DNA from: Hahellaceae bacterium
Lineage (GTDB): Bacteria; Pseudomonadota; Gammaproteobacteria; Pseudomonadales; Oleiphilaceae
DNA: 64,000 nucleotides
Reading direction: 5' to 3'
Assembly (NCBI GenBank): GCA_024234575.1
Contig: JACKOB010000002.1
Span: 310,001-374,000 of the forward strand
Part shown: positions 35,799-44,788 of the stretch, one piece after another
Position numbering within the stretch: position 1 is the stretch's first letter
Layout of the letters: the number at the start of each line of letters is the position of its first letter
Made by a program: the position numbers and the translations under genes
The notes under the pieces: model-generated
Told to the model about the DNA's origin: nothing
The model's database searches: none
What the model saw: only the letters and a program-made list of their open reading frames with translations

Positions 35799-38700
35799 TT
35801 AATAGTTGCTGCGTCGAAATAACGATAAGCCATACCATCCAGCCAGCACCAGCAGCATCCAGGGCGCGATGCTGCCACCACCGCCAGATCCACCACCACC
35901 GGCGGTATAACTGGTTACACTAACAGTCTGTGAGCCTAGGTTATCTCCAGGACGGCTATCAGATCGCGATGATGCAGCAGCGGCCGCAATTTTCTTCTCG
36001 CCGGCATCGGTCGCCCTGACAACAAACTGTAAGGATACCTGCTCTCCAACATCCACCACGTCAATGCGGCACTGAGCAAGACCGTTGCCGGTAAAGACTT
36101 CGCAAGTGCCCTTTGATATCTTAACGGATTGAATAGCCAGCCCATCATCTAACGACGACTCCAACACTACCGATGTCGCCGTTCGCTCTCCGTTGTTTGC
36201 CAAGTTAACAATTACAACCTGGTTACCGCCTACCGCCATCACCTGAGAACTGACAAGCTCAACACTCATATTGACCTGCAAATCTCCAAACCACTTGGCA
36301 TCGCCATCTTCCAGTGACTCATGTAAACGGTTCAGCAGGATGGGGTTACCGCTCTCTGAGCTGACAAAAATTATGTCATCAAATCCCTTGCCGTCAAAGT
36401 TGCCAACAGCACCACCCGTTGTACCGGGTAAGTCGAATACCGCTCCATGTACAGCAAACTGACTATCGAAGTTTCGATAGAGTTGATGCACACCATTCTG
36501 GTTAAACGAAACGATGTCGGTCCAACCATCATTATCCGCATCAAATACGGCCAAAGATCGGCTATCCGCATTACCCAATCGCTTCGTCTGGGTAAAGTTT
36601 CCGGCACCATCATTTTGATAAAGCGGGTTTCCTAACTCATCGGTGATGCTGATCTGCTTTTTAATGCCGCTAGCAAAGATCAGATCGTTCGTTCCGTTGC
36701 GATCAAAGTCGATAATCGCGACATCATAGTCGCTGGAAGCTTCGGCTCCAGGCAACGCGCCACTGGCGGCGGCTTTGCGCTGGTATCCACTACGGGAAAC
36801 CTGGCGTAAAACATCCTCCCCACCTGCCACAACAGATGCGCCGTTCTTGCCTCCGGCCAACTCCGTATTGTTAAATATTTCGCTGGCGGCATCGGTATTT
36901 GCAAACACAATCTCTGGCAAGCCATCTCCATCCAGATCGCCAACAGCAACACCCCGGCTATCAGAGTTTCCGAGCTGATCTGTTAACTCAAAGGTACCCG
37001 CAGTTTTGATATAAACCGTATTGGGGCCATTGTTTGCAAAAACGAGATCTGCCTGGCTATCACCGTTTAGATCGGCCGCCGCAACATCATAAGAGTCAGA
37101 CGCACCTAGCGCAGCTATTTGGGTAAATTGCCCGGCACCATCATTGGCATATACCTTATTGGCCTGTCCCTGAGTGCGCACCACCACCATATCCAGAATG
37201 CCCTCACCGGTAAAATCAGCTAAAGCACCACCTACAATTGATGTATCAGCATCTCCAATCGACTGGCTCAAAACCCAGACATCGCCTTGCTTTAGATAGA
37301 CTTCAATCCCAGAAGCTTTTGCCCCCAGCATAACCAGATCAGTAAGTTGATCACCATTGAGATCACCCACTAAGACAGCGCTGCCGCCCTGACCGATTTC
37401 GACCTCCACCGCATCCATAATGTCAGCCGTAGCCGTCAGCTTGATGTCATCACTGTTGTTATCGCTGAAATAATCATCAACCATTGCAACCGATGTACTT
37501 ACATTAATATCACCCGGAGACTCTGCATCAACACTAAAAATTAATGATGATAAAGCGCCAACTTCCTGAGCGGGTACGGCACATGAATACTCATTTAACA
37601 GGCCATCATTATTAGTAAGCGCGCACTCAGCTGCTGGCGTAACGACCGCATCACCGACAATACTCAGCACTACCAGTGCCTCGCTGGTATCCAGCGTACC
37701 TTCATTGCGAACGTTAGCGGTCAACTGCATGGTTTCTCCCAGGCGCACAGGGTTAGCTGAGGCTGCTAACGCGACACTGATGTCTGCGTATAGCGGTGGG
37801 CTCACGACCAGAGTAAACGTCTGGACAACCGTTGTGTGAGAATCACTAACCATTAAAGTAATAGTTGATTGCCCTTCATTCGCTGCCGCTGGCGTTCCAC
37901 TGAGTTCTCCACTAGCTGCCGAGAAAGTTAACCAGGATGGCAAGGACGATGCACTATAGGTTAGCAAATCACCATCGGCATCAGTGGCTGTCAGCTGATA
38001 AGAGAAGAGTGAACCTGTGATCGCACGATCATTGGGTGTACTCGTAATGATCGGCGCTTCATTGTCGAGACTAACATTAAGCAAAAATGTCTGGTTAACC
38101 GACACAAATCCGTCAGAAACAGCTAAGGTCACGTTTTGTGCACCCACATCACTGGATGTCGGTGTGCCACTTAACGTGCGCGTTTCGGGATTAAATGATA
38201 ACCAGGAAGGCAGAGAAACCGCCGCGTAAGACAATGCATCATTGTCTGCATCGGTGGCAGAAAGCTGATAAGAATACGCGACACCAGGCCCTGCTGAAAC
38301 CGGCGCCTGACTAACTATAACCGGTGCTTGGTTTTCTGCTCGAACGACAAGGTCAACACTGCGAATAGCGGTATCCACGCCATCTGATACGGCAAAGACA
38401 ACGACAAAAGACCCGGCATCTGCAGCAGATGGCGTACCAGTTAAGGTTCCTGAGGCTCCATCAAAAACAAAGCTTCCCGGAAACCCTTCAGCGGTATAGC
38501 TAAGCTCGTCACCGTCTGCATCCACCGCGCTTACTTTATAGGAGAAAGGTGTACCAACGCTGGCAAGTAAACTTTCAAGAGCGACAAACTCTGGCAGGCT
38601 GTTCCCAGAGGCAACTGTCAATTCCAGCGATTTCTCAACGTCATAGATTCCGTCTGAAACAATAAAAGTAATTGATGCCACGCCAACATCAGCCTTCGCC

Positions 38701-39821
38701 GGCGTTCCCGACAAAGCACCTGTGGATGAGTTCAGTGTAAGCCATGTTGGCAAGTTAACGGCGCTGTAAGCGAGGGTATCGCCATCAAAGTCCTGCGCTG
38801 TGACTTTATCCGCATAGGGCACACCAACCAAAATACTTGCCAGTGGTAGCTTATTAATTACAGGGGCATCATTCTGGGGCGTTACCTGCACAACCACGGT
38901 TGCAACCGCCTTTCCACCCGCAGCAGTCATGGCTTCGTAGGTAAAGGTTTCCGTGCCAAAAAAGTTTGCCAAAGGGGAATAGGTAACCTGATTCTCACCG
39001 ACCCCTATCACCGTTCCTCCTTTATCTGGAGTGCTCAGTGCCGAGATGGTCAGGCCAGATGCGTTGGTATCGTTGGTAAGCACATCCAACGTGGCCACGG
39101 TATCTTCTACCACCGTAAAGCTGTCGTCAGCTAAGGTTGGGGCGGGTGGAACAACATTAATCACAACACCAGCAGATTGACTGCCATTAACATGTGACAC
39201 ATCACTTGCATAAGAGGCCACCAGGGTTCTGGGGCCACTGCTATTGAGAGTTATACTACAAGAACCGGATGAAACACTGGCCAGACAGGTATCTACACCA
39301 TCACTGATCGACACAATACCACTAAGCGTTTCGAACGAGCTAACCGAGAAGTTGACGGTAACAGGCTGCCCCGGACTAACTTCAGTAGCAGAAACAGATG
39401 TAATTTGGGTAGTACTCACTGCCGGTTGTGTCGTTTGTAACAGCGAATCAGTGCCTCCATTAAACAGTTCATCCGCGAAAAACTCAGCAGAAACAATGGC
39501 AGAGTCTCGAGAAGTATCGCCATAAACAAAACTGTTAGTGGTATAAGTTCCTACCCCATTGGCATCTAAATTCGCCTGAAAGCTCTCTTCAAAACTATTA
39601 ATAACGATGTTGACCACCCCTGTCACAGGGCCATCTGCCGGATTTACTGCTTTCACAGTCGCTGTATAAGTTACCGGGCTTCGACTGGGAACCGGGTTGG
39701 CTGATGAGGTTAGCGATACAGTCACATCAACTGCCGCCGTTACATAGGACGACAACATGACAAGCAATGTCGCCATGAGATAGCTAAAAATCTGTCTGGA
39801 GGTATTTCTCATTCTTGTCAT
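35799..39821 (-). CDS. Large repeat-rich surface protein with GlyGly-CTERM anchor
   Basis: A protein of about 1340 residues (start at ATG 39821, preceded by GGGAGAAGGAGA). A signal peptide (IFSYLMATLLVMLSSYVTAA) is followed by Ig-like regions, then about five cadherin/He_PIG-type repeats marked by LPSWLTF...GTP and SDG, then seven FG-GAP/VCBS-like motifs (for example DLNGDQLTDLV, DLDGDGLPEIV, DADNDGWTDIV) with calcium-binding DxDxDG loops. The C-terminus is a GlyGly-CTERM sorting signal: GGGGSGGGGS, hydrophobic SIAPWMLLVLAGWYGLSLF, and RRSNY. Such proteins are exported by type II secretion and cut by a rhombosortase, which is not in this window. Adhesion is likely. Confidence 0.88.
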   Translation of the reverse strand: MTRMRNTSRQIFSYLMATLLVMLSSYVTAAVDVTVSLTSSANPVPSRSPVTYTATVKAVNPADGPVTGVVNIVINSFEESFQANLDANGVGTYTTNSFVYGDTSRDSAIVSAEFFADELFNGGTDSLLQTTQPAVSTTQITSVSATEVSPGQPVTVNFSVSSFETLSGIVSISDGVDTCLASVSSGSCSITLNSSGPRTLVASYASDVSHVNGSQSAGVVINVVPPAPTLADDSFTVVEDTVATLDVLTNDTNASGLTISALSTPDKGGTVIGVGENQVTYSPLANFFGTETFTYEAMTAAGGKAVATVVVQVTPQNDAPVINKLPLASILVGVPYADKVTAQDFDGDTLAYSAVNLPTWLTLNSSTGALSGTPAKADVGVASITFIVSDGIYDVEKSLELTVASGNSLPEFVALESLLASVGTPFSYKVSAVDADGDELSYTAEGFPGSFVFDGASGTLTGTPSAADAGSFVVVFAVSDGVDTAIRSVDLVVRAENQAPVIVSQAPVSAGPGVAYSYQLSATDADNDALSYAAVSLPSWLSFNPETRTLSGTPTSSDVGAQNVTLAVSDGFVSVNQTFLLNVSLDNEAPIITSTPNDRAITGSLFSYQLTATDADGDLLTYSASSLPSWLTFSAASGELSGTPAAANEGQSTITLMVSDSHTTVVQTFTLVVSPPLYADISVALAASANPVRLGETMQLTANVRNEGTLDTSEALVVLSIVGDAVVTPAAECALTNNDGLLNEYSCAVPAQEVGALSSLIFSVDAESPGDINVSTSVAMVDDYFSDNNSDDIKLTATADIMDAVEVEIGQGGSAVLVGDLNGDQLTDLVMLGAKASGIEVYLKQGDVWVLSQSIGDADTSIVGGALADFTGEGILDMVVVRTQGQANKVYANDGAGQFTQIAALGASDSYDVAAADLNGDSQADLVFANNGPNTVYIKTAGTFELTDQLGNSDSRGVAVGDLDGDGLPEIVFANTDAASEIFNNTELAGGKNGASVVAGGEDVLRQVSRSGYQRKAAASGALPGAEASSDYDVAIIDFDRNGTNDLIFASGIKKQISITDELGNPLYQNDGAGNFTQTKRLGNADSRSLAVFDADNDGWTDIVSFNQNGVHQLYRNFDSQFAVHGAVFDLPGTTGGAVGNFDGKGFDDIIFVSSESGNPILLNRLHESLEDGDAKWFGDLQVNMSVELVSSQVMAVGGNQVVIVNLANNGERTATSVVLESSLDDGLAIQSVKISKGTCEVFTGNGLAQCRIDVVDVGEQVSLQFVVRATDAGEKKIAAAAASSRSDSRPGDNLGSQTVSVTSYTAGGGGSGGGGSIAPWMLLVLAGWYGLSLFRRSNY

Positions 39822-40188
39822 TCTCCTTCTCCCTGAAAATAGAACTGAATGCAGCCGGGACAGCATACGCCAATCACGACCACTCATTTAACTAAAAAAC
39901 CCTTTACTCGAAAAGCTTGCAAACAAGTATAACGCTTAGTGTTTCGTGGCGCTTCCTTCCATTTTAATTTTAACGGTCTTTTGTAGGTAAAAAGCTCCTC
40001 GAACTGCTCAGCTTCAGCCTTGAGCCCAGGCCGTAGCCTAGTCGTTTTATTAAATTAGGCGATGAATATGTATTGCCTAATTATTCGCCAATCCTTCCAA
40101 TGCATTCTACACTTTCTACTGAAGAATAAGATTGAGAAGCCGATACAAACACAAATGAATCGCAACAAAAAAGCTCTCGGAGACAATA
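39822..40188. other. Divergent intergenic region before the chemoreceptor
   Basis: This 367-bp AT-rich region between the surface-protein gene and the chemoreceptor gene must carry both promoters. TTTTATTAAATTAGGCGATG and ATTGCCTAATTATTCGCC around 40040-40090 contain partly complementary GCCTAAT/ATTAGGC segments. No gene or clear terminator was seen. Confidence 0.45.
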
Positions 40189-41820
40189 ATGGACTGGTTT
40201 AACAAAGGGCTGCTGAACAAAATGGCAGCCATTATTTGTGTTGGGGCGCTGGTAATTGCCGGTGCTGCGCTATTTTTTATGATCACTTCGCTCGAAAACA
40301 TGGCTGAGTACACCGACCTTCTTGAGCAGGATGTGAGCCATGAAAGGCAGGTTTCAGATGTTCTGGTCGATTTTAAGGTTCAGGTTCAGGAATGGAAAAA
40401 CGTGTTGTTAAGAGGGCACAAACAAGCCGATCTTGATAAGTACTGGGACAGATTCACCGAACAAGAAAAACTTATCCAAGAGAAAAGTAAAACACTACTA
40501 GGGCATCTGGGCAAAGGAGAGGCAGCAAACTTAGTCGCCGAATTTATACGTGCACATGCCAAAATGGGGGAAGACTACCGGAGCGGACTTGAACGATTTA
40601 AAAACGCACAATTTGATCCCCGCGTTGGCGATGCCGTGGTAAAAGGCATGGATCGCCCACCCTCTAAAGTACTTGATCAGGCGGTCGAATTATTGGCACA
40701 AACCACTAAAGACAAGAAGAATCAGGTTAAATCCCACACGGAAGTAGCCACCATCACCTTCGCTGCAATCCTTTTTGTGGCCATCGGTCTATTTGTTTTC
40801 GTTTCGTTATATGTTGTCAACGTTGCCATCGTCGCCCCCTGCAAAGCACTGGTTTCCGTTATCGACAGGCAAAGCCGTGGCAAGCTGAATAATGAGGTGC
40901 TGATCTATCGCAAAGACGAAGTCGGTATGCTTGCCGAGGCGGCACGACGCCTGGAGAATTTTTTGGTCGATGTTTCCAACCAGCTTAAGACCAGCAATGT
41001 AGACTTGATGCAGGTCACTAACGAACTGAATACTGCCTCAACAGCCGTCTCAAACCATGTTAACGAAGCACATGTCAACACAGATCAGATCGCAACAGCC
41101 ATGCAGGAAATGGGACATACCGCTGCTGAAGTATCACGACACGCTGTATCCGCCGCCGACCTGGCAACCAACGCCAACAGTGCCGCGCAAGAAGCGGTAT
41201 CGAATATGCGTAACGCACAGGGGGCGATCAATAAGCTGGCCGAACAGGTAGAAGATACCGTAGAAACCGTCACCAAACTGGCGGAAGACACGAACAACGT
41301 TGGTACCGTACTCAGCGTTATCCGGGGTATCGCTGAACAAACGAACTTACTGGCACTCAATGCCGCCATTGAAGCGGCCAGAGCAGGTGAGCAGGGTCGC
41401 GGTTTCGCCGTCGTTGCCGATGAGGTCAGGTCACTGGCAAGTAAAACGCAGGAATCCACAGAAGAAATTGAAGGTATTATTGACAGCGTTCAAACCGGTG
41501 CCAAAAACACGGTAAAAGTAATGGCCACCAGCCGTGAAATTACCACACAAAGTGCGAACATGTTCAAGATAGCCTCAGAAAAACTTGATGTCATTTCAGG
41601 CAGCATTAGCGAAATTAACAACATTAATATTCAGGTTGCCACGGCGGCAGAAGAACAGACAAAAGTTGCCGAAGATATTGCACGTAATACCAATGAAGTA
41701 GCGCAGCTGGTTGAAGAAACCGCGAAAACGGCAAAAAGCACACTCACAACGGCAGACAAGGTAGCAAATATTGCAGAGCAGGCGAAAAATCTCAGCGATA
41801 GATTTAATGCGGGTGTATGA
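40189..41820 (+). CDS. Methyl-accepting chemotaxis protein
   Basis: A 543-residue transmembrane chemoreceptor. TM1 is at about 10-32, a periplasmic helical sensor region of about 150 residues follows, and TM2 ([18 protein letters not shown]) is near 190-210. A HAMP domain ([22 protein letters not shown]) leads to a long cytoplasmic coiled coil with the highly conserved tip [20 protein letters not shown] and [15 protein letters not shown], where CheA and CheW bind. Methylatable Glu/Gln pairs lie in the flanking helices. The ligand is unknown. It has its own terminator-like hairpin downstream. Confidence 0.96.
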   Translation: MDWFNKGLLNKMAAIICVGALVIAGAALFFMITSLENMAEYTDLLEQDVSHERQVSDVLVDFKVQVQEWKNVLLRGHKQADLDKYWDRFTEQEKLIQEKSKTLLGHLGKGEAANLVAEFIRAHAKMGEDYRSGLERFKNAQFDPRVGDAVVKGMDRPPSKVLDQAVELLAQTTKDKKNQVKSHTEVATITFAAILFVAIGLFVFVSLYVVNVAIVAPCKALVSVIDRQSRGKLNNEVLIYRKDEVGMLAEAARRLENFLVDVSNQLKTSNVDLMQVTNELNTASTAVSNHVNEAHVNTDQIATAMQEMGHTAAEVSRHAVSAADLATNANSAAQEAVSNMRNAQGAINKLAEQVEDTVETVTKLAEDTNNVGTVLSVIRGIAEQTNLLALNAAIEAARAGEQGRGFAVVADEVRSLASKTQESTEEIEGIIDSVQTGAKNTVKVMATSREITTQSANMFKIASEKLDVISGSISEINNINIQVATAAEEQTKVAEDIARNTNEVAQLVEETAKTAKSTLTTADKVANIAEQAKNLSDRFNAGV

Positions 41821-41843
41821 CACCCAAGAGCCAAACCAACAAG

Positions 41844-41867
41844 GCCAGCCAGCCCAGCCTGGCTGGC
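41844..41867 (+). terminator. Hairpin after the chemoreceptor gene
   Basis: GCCAGCCAG (41844-41852) and CTGGCTGGC (41859-41867) form a perfect 9-bp stem with a 6-nt loop, 24 bp after the stop codon. There is no T tract, so termination would be weak. Confidence 0.5.
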
Positions 41868-41981
41868 TTACCCCCATCTAACTAAACATTCCTCCTCTGC
41901 CGGTACATCAGTATTTGAGAATCCCGGTGCGGTATGCAAATATAGCCCCTCACCCCCTGTCGTTATCAAAGGATCGACACT

Positions 41982-42443
41982 ATGCCGGAAACGGTAACCT
42001 GGATACTCTCTGCCCTAGGCATCTTATGCGCCTTTGTGATGCTGGTTTTCATAAACAAACAATGGACCAGAATCAGGCTAGGAGAAAAAATCGCGCAGCA
42101 AAAAAATGAGCAAAAAGAGCAAAGTCGACGAGAAATTAAAAGTGGCTTGCGCGTACTTTCTTTATCACTGATTGAAGAGCAGATAGATTTAGCCGAAGGC
42201 TGTATCAGGATTAAGGTGCTACTTGATGCGATCGCCCCGGAGTTGCACAATCAGCCAGATTTTGCTGTCTTTAATATGATGTATGAAGAAACATCTCATA
42301 TGCCAACCCATGGCGCCCGCCAAGAGATGGACAAGCGTTTTCGCCGCAAACTGGACAAGCAAAGGTTTGAACTTGAAAGCCGGCACCGAACACAAATCAA
42401 ATCTGCAGCGACGAAGCTTTTCAACGTCCTGGAAACACTGTAA
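41982..42443 (+). CDS. Small single-pass membrane protein, function unknown
   Basis: A 153-residue protein with one N-terminal membrane segment (TWILSALGILCAFVMLVFI) and a charged, coiled-coil-like cytoplasmic part rich in Glu, Lys, Gln and Arg. The layout resembles DUF2489-type proteins, which is only a suggestion. AAAGGATC lies before the ATG. A good rho-independent terminator follows at 42539-42567. Confidence 0.7.
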   Translation: MPETVTWILSALGILCAFVMLVFINKQWTRIRLGEKIAQQKNEQKEQSRREIKSGLRVLSLSLIEEQIDLAEGCIRIKVLLDAIAPELHNQPDFAVFNMMYEETSHMPTHGARQEMDKRFRRKLDKQRFELESRHRTQIKSAATKLFNVLETL

Positions 42444-42486
42444 CTGGACAATATTCAGTAAGGAAGCACAGCAAAGTCATAAAAAC

Positions 42487-42510
42487 CGCCCCCGGGAGGG
42501 TTCGGGGGCG
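42487..42510 (+). repeat. GC-rich hairpin downstream of the small membrane protein
   Basis: CGCCCCCG (42487-42494) and CGGGGGCG (42503-42510) make a perfect 8-bp stem with an 8-nt loop. It lies upstream of the stronger terminator at 42539 and may assist it. Confidence 0.5.
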
Positions 42511-42538
42511 ATACATACCGCCAGAGCGGCACAGGACT

Positions 42539-42567
42539 CCCGCAAGGCGGGTAATTTGGTTTTTTTA
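42539..42567 (+). terminator. Rho-independent terminator
   Basis: CCCGC (42539-42543) and GCGGG (42547-42551) around AAG are followed by a T-rich tract ending in seven T (42561-42567). It ends plus-strand transcription from 41982-42443, just before the convergent gene at 42572-42826. Confidence 0.65.
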
Positions 42568-42571
42568 AAGC

Positions 42572-42826
42572 TTAGTGGGGCGTCGCCAAAGGCTTTACAA
42601 TACCGCGTAATACGAGCTCTTCCGCCAACTCGTCATCCAGCTCGTGACAAAACCGGCGAAAATACTGCTGAATCACCACATCTTTCGAAACAGCAGATTC
42701 ATTTATTAGATCCATACGGGACACTTCGTCCGACAGCTTAAATCGCTTGCCAAACTTCTTACGAAACTTCAATTCCAGCTGTTGTAGATGAAAAATGCTT
42801 GCCTGATTAAATATCAGCTTATCCAT
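42572..42826 (-). CDS. Small unknown protein
   Basis: An 84-residue soluble protein with AAGGA upstream of its ATG. It is predicted mostly helical, with a conserved-looking core (LELKFRKKFGKRFKL, then QYFRRFCHELDDELAEELVLRG). I do not recognise the family. The ribosome site and codon usage similar to the neighbours support a real gene. Nothing in its context gives a function. Confidence 0.65.
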   Translation of the reverse strand: MDKLIFNQASIFHLQQLELKFRKKFGKRFKLSDEVSRMDLINESAVSKDVVIQQYFRRFCHELDDELAEELVLRGIVKPLATPH

Positions 42827-43105
42827 TATGATTTTCCTTCTTTGCCGACTATCTGAGCTACTCGGTCGAGTATTCCCCTAAAGCTTTGCTTGCGTACCAG
42901 CGCATGCAGAATCAAGCCATGATTACACTATACAACATGGCACTCTGCTGCCTAGTCCGTCATTAATCCGGCAGAAATCGGTTGCTTTTTGAACTATTCG
43001 GTAAGTTAATGAATTGACTTGCTTTTCCTAATCCAAGGTGTTGCGGAGACTTACAATTGGTAACAAAATCCTACACTTCTATAACACTCCAGAGCCGAAA
43101 TAAAA
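42827..43105. other. Non-coding stretch upstream of the small unknown gene
   Basis: Between the small gene (minus, starting at 42826) and the terminator at 43106 I see no gene. It should hold the promoter of the small gene. No repeat or fold stands out. Confidence 0.45.
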
Positions 43106-43130
43106 AAGGGCTGCACATCGAGCAGCCCTT
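43106..43130 (-). terminator. Rho-independent terminator after the YbaK-HDOD gene
   Basis: AAGGGCTGC (43106-43114) pairs with GCAGCCCTT (43122-43130). On the minus strand the stem is followed by a T run (A run at 43102-43107 on the plus strand). It lies 25 bp beyond the stop of the 43155-44564 gene. Confidence 0.8.
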
Positions 43131-43154
43131 TTGGGGATCACAATTGTTTAGAAT

Positions 43155-44564
43155 CTATGCATCTGGCTCTAACATACCCGCCATTTTCATAATTTCATCA
43201 CGGGCCAAGGCAAGATCAGTAATCACCTCTTCCGCTCGCTCCTGATCCAAATTAAGAAAGGCGTATAACTCTTCCGGAATAGGTTCTGCTTTGCCCAAGG
43301 GCACACCATTGGCACTTAACAAATTACGGGCAACAAAGAGAATACCTGCATACTCAGCGTTTGGGCCTCTATAGGCTGGCATTTTTTGCTGTCGGAGCGC
43401 CATTACCACTTCTTCTGGCAAATTCCACACATGCATTAGTCGACTGCCCACCTGCTCACGGGTAACTCCGAGTAAAAAGTGTTCGACATAAGAATGGTCA
43501 AGATGACGGTTAGCTTCGATATAGCGACACATCAAGGCAAAATGTGGGGGAAAAACATGCGCCAATACCAGATAGCCCAAGTTATGCAACAGCCCGGATA
43601 AGTAGGTCAGACCGAAACCGGGACGCGAATCTCTTGGAATAACATTGACCAAGGCACCACAGGCTGTGGCCATCCATACTGCCTGCTCCCAGTAAGGGGT
43701 AAAACCACGGGGCTGCTCTTTAGGCTGCTGCAACGTTTTACCTAGCGCCAGACCCATTGACAGATTCATCACCAAGTCAAACCCCAGCACACGAATTATC
43801 GCATCGTGAACAGACTTGATCTTGCCCGGTGCTGCATAAAACGACGACGAGGCCCAGCTCACCACTTGAGCCGACAAGGAAGGGTCCATTTCTACCACAT
43901 CCGCCAGGTCATTGATGCCCGCTTCCGGGTCAGCCCTTAAATGAATAATTTTTTGCGCGGTTTCAGGTAGTGGCGGCAGCTCAAGCGTATCGTCGAGTCG
44001 CTGTTTTATACGCATATAAGTAAACTTTTGGATCGCCTCATGAATCTGTTCAAGATCTTCTGAAGGTGCGCAAAGATTGGCTTTAATTTCTTCAACCGGA
44101 ACGGTAAAGCTGGCTACTTTCGCCTTTTCGATAACCTGGGAAAAAAGGGCTGCAGGAAATCTTACCAACGACTCTCCATCCCCCGCTTCAACATAGACCA
44201 CCTCCATCCTGGCGACAGACTTGTCGACGACGCAAGGCAGGCCAGTGATATCTGGAAGTGCTGGCATATTTACCAGACTGTGTGCCGCCCGGATACTCTC
44301 TTCGTCATCCGGCGACAGTGCCTGCAAATCTCTGCCGATGGCGCTATTTAAGGTGTCAACATCCAACAGCATACTGGCTGGCAGTATTACCTGCACTCGC
44401 CCTTGAATATCATGCATCAACACAGAGACCAAAGTACTGTCTTGCAGCTCTGGTGCGTTGGGGACAATTTCTGCTTGCAGCTGTTGGCCTGATTGTTCGC
44501 TAAAACTACTCTGGACTCGAGCCAGCAAGTCGTTCACGGTGCTAGGTATAGGCATCAAATTCAC
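43155..44564 (-). CDS. YbaK-like / HDOD domain protein
   Basis: A 469-residue cytoplasmic signalling protein. Residues 5-150 resemble the YbaK/ProX aminoacyl-tRNA deacylase fold (VLMHDIQGRVQVILPASMLLDV, then HSLVNMPALPDITGLPCVVD), although no catalytic Lys is obvious. Residues about 195-400 are an HDOD domain (LPPLPETAQKIIHLRADPEAG, DPSLSAQVVSWASS), a non-catalytic HD relative used in regulation. The start is a GTG with GAGAG upstream, and an ATG nine bases further in is possible. A role in stress or cell-cycle signalling is only inferred from other HDOD proteins. Confidence 0.82.
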   Translation of the reverse strand: MNLMPIPSTVNDLLARVQSSFSEQSGQQLQAEIVPNAPELQDSTLVSVLMHDIQGRVQVILPASMLLDVDTLNSAIGRDLQALSPDDEESIRAAHSLVNMPALPDITGLPCVVDKSVARMEVVYVEAGDGESLVRFPAALFSQVIEKAKVASFTVPVEEIKANLCAPSEDLEQIHEAIQKFTYMRIKQRLDDTLELPPLPETAQKIIHLRADPEAGINDLADVVEMDPSLSAQVVSWASSSFYAAPGKIKSVHDAIIRVLGFDLVMNLSMGLALGKTLQQPKEQPRGFTPYWEQAVWMATACGALVNVIPRDSRPGFGLTYLSGLLHNLGYLVLAHVFPPHFALMCRYIEANRHLDHSYVEHFLLGVTREQVGSRLMHVWNLPEEVVMALRQQKMPAYRGPNAEYAGILFVARNLLSANGVPLGKAEPIPEELYAFLNLDQERAEEVITDLALARDEIMKMAGMLEPDA

Positions 44565-44788
44565 TCGATTCTCTCTGTATCGTTTAGTTGCATTCTCACA
44601 GCCATGTGCAACAGAACCAGGTTATAAGCTTATTCAGGCATAATAACCGGTGCTTCCCAGGCTGTTGGGCATAATTCTTATCATTAGTGTAGACCATGAC
44701 GACGAGAATAGCCGACCGCATCAAGCTAAAAATAGCAGCCACCAGCAAGCACTTTTTAGCGCCGCAAAAAAACAGTGGATGCACTCAC

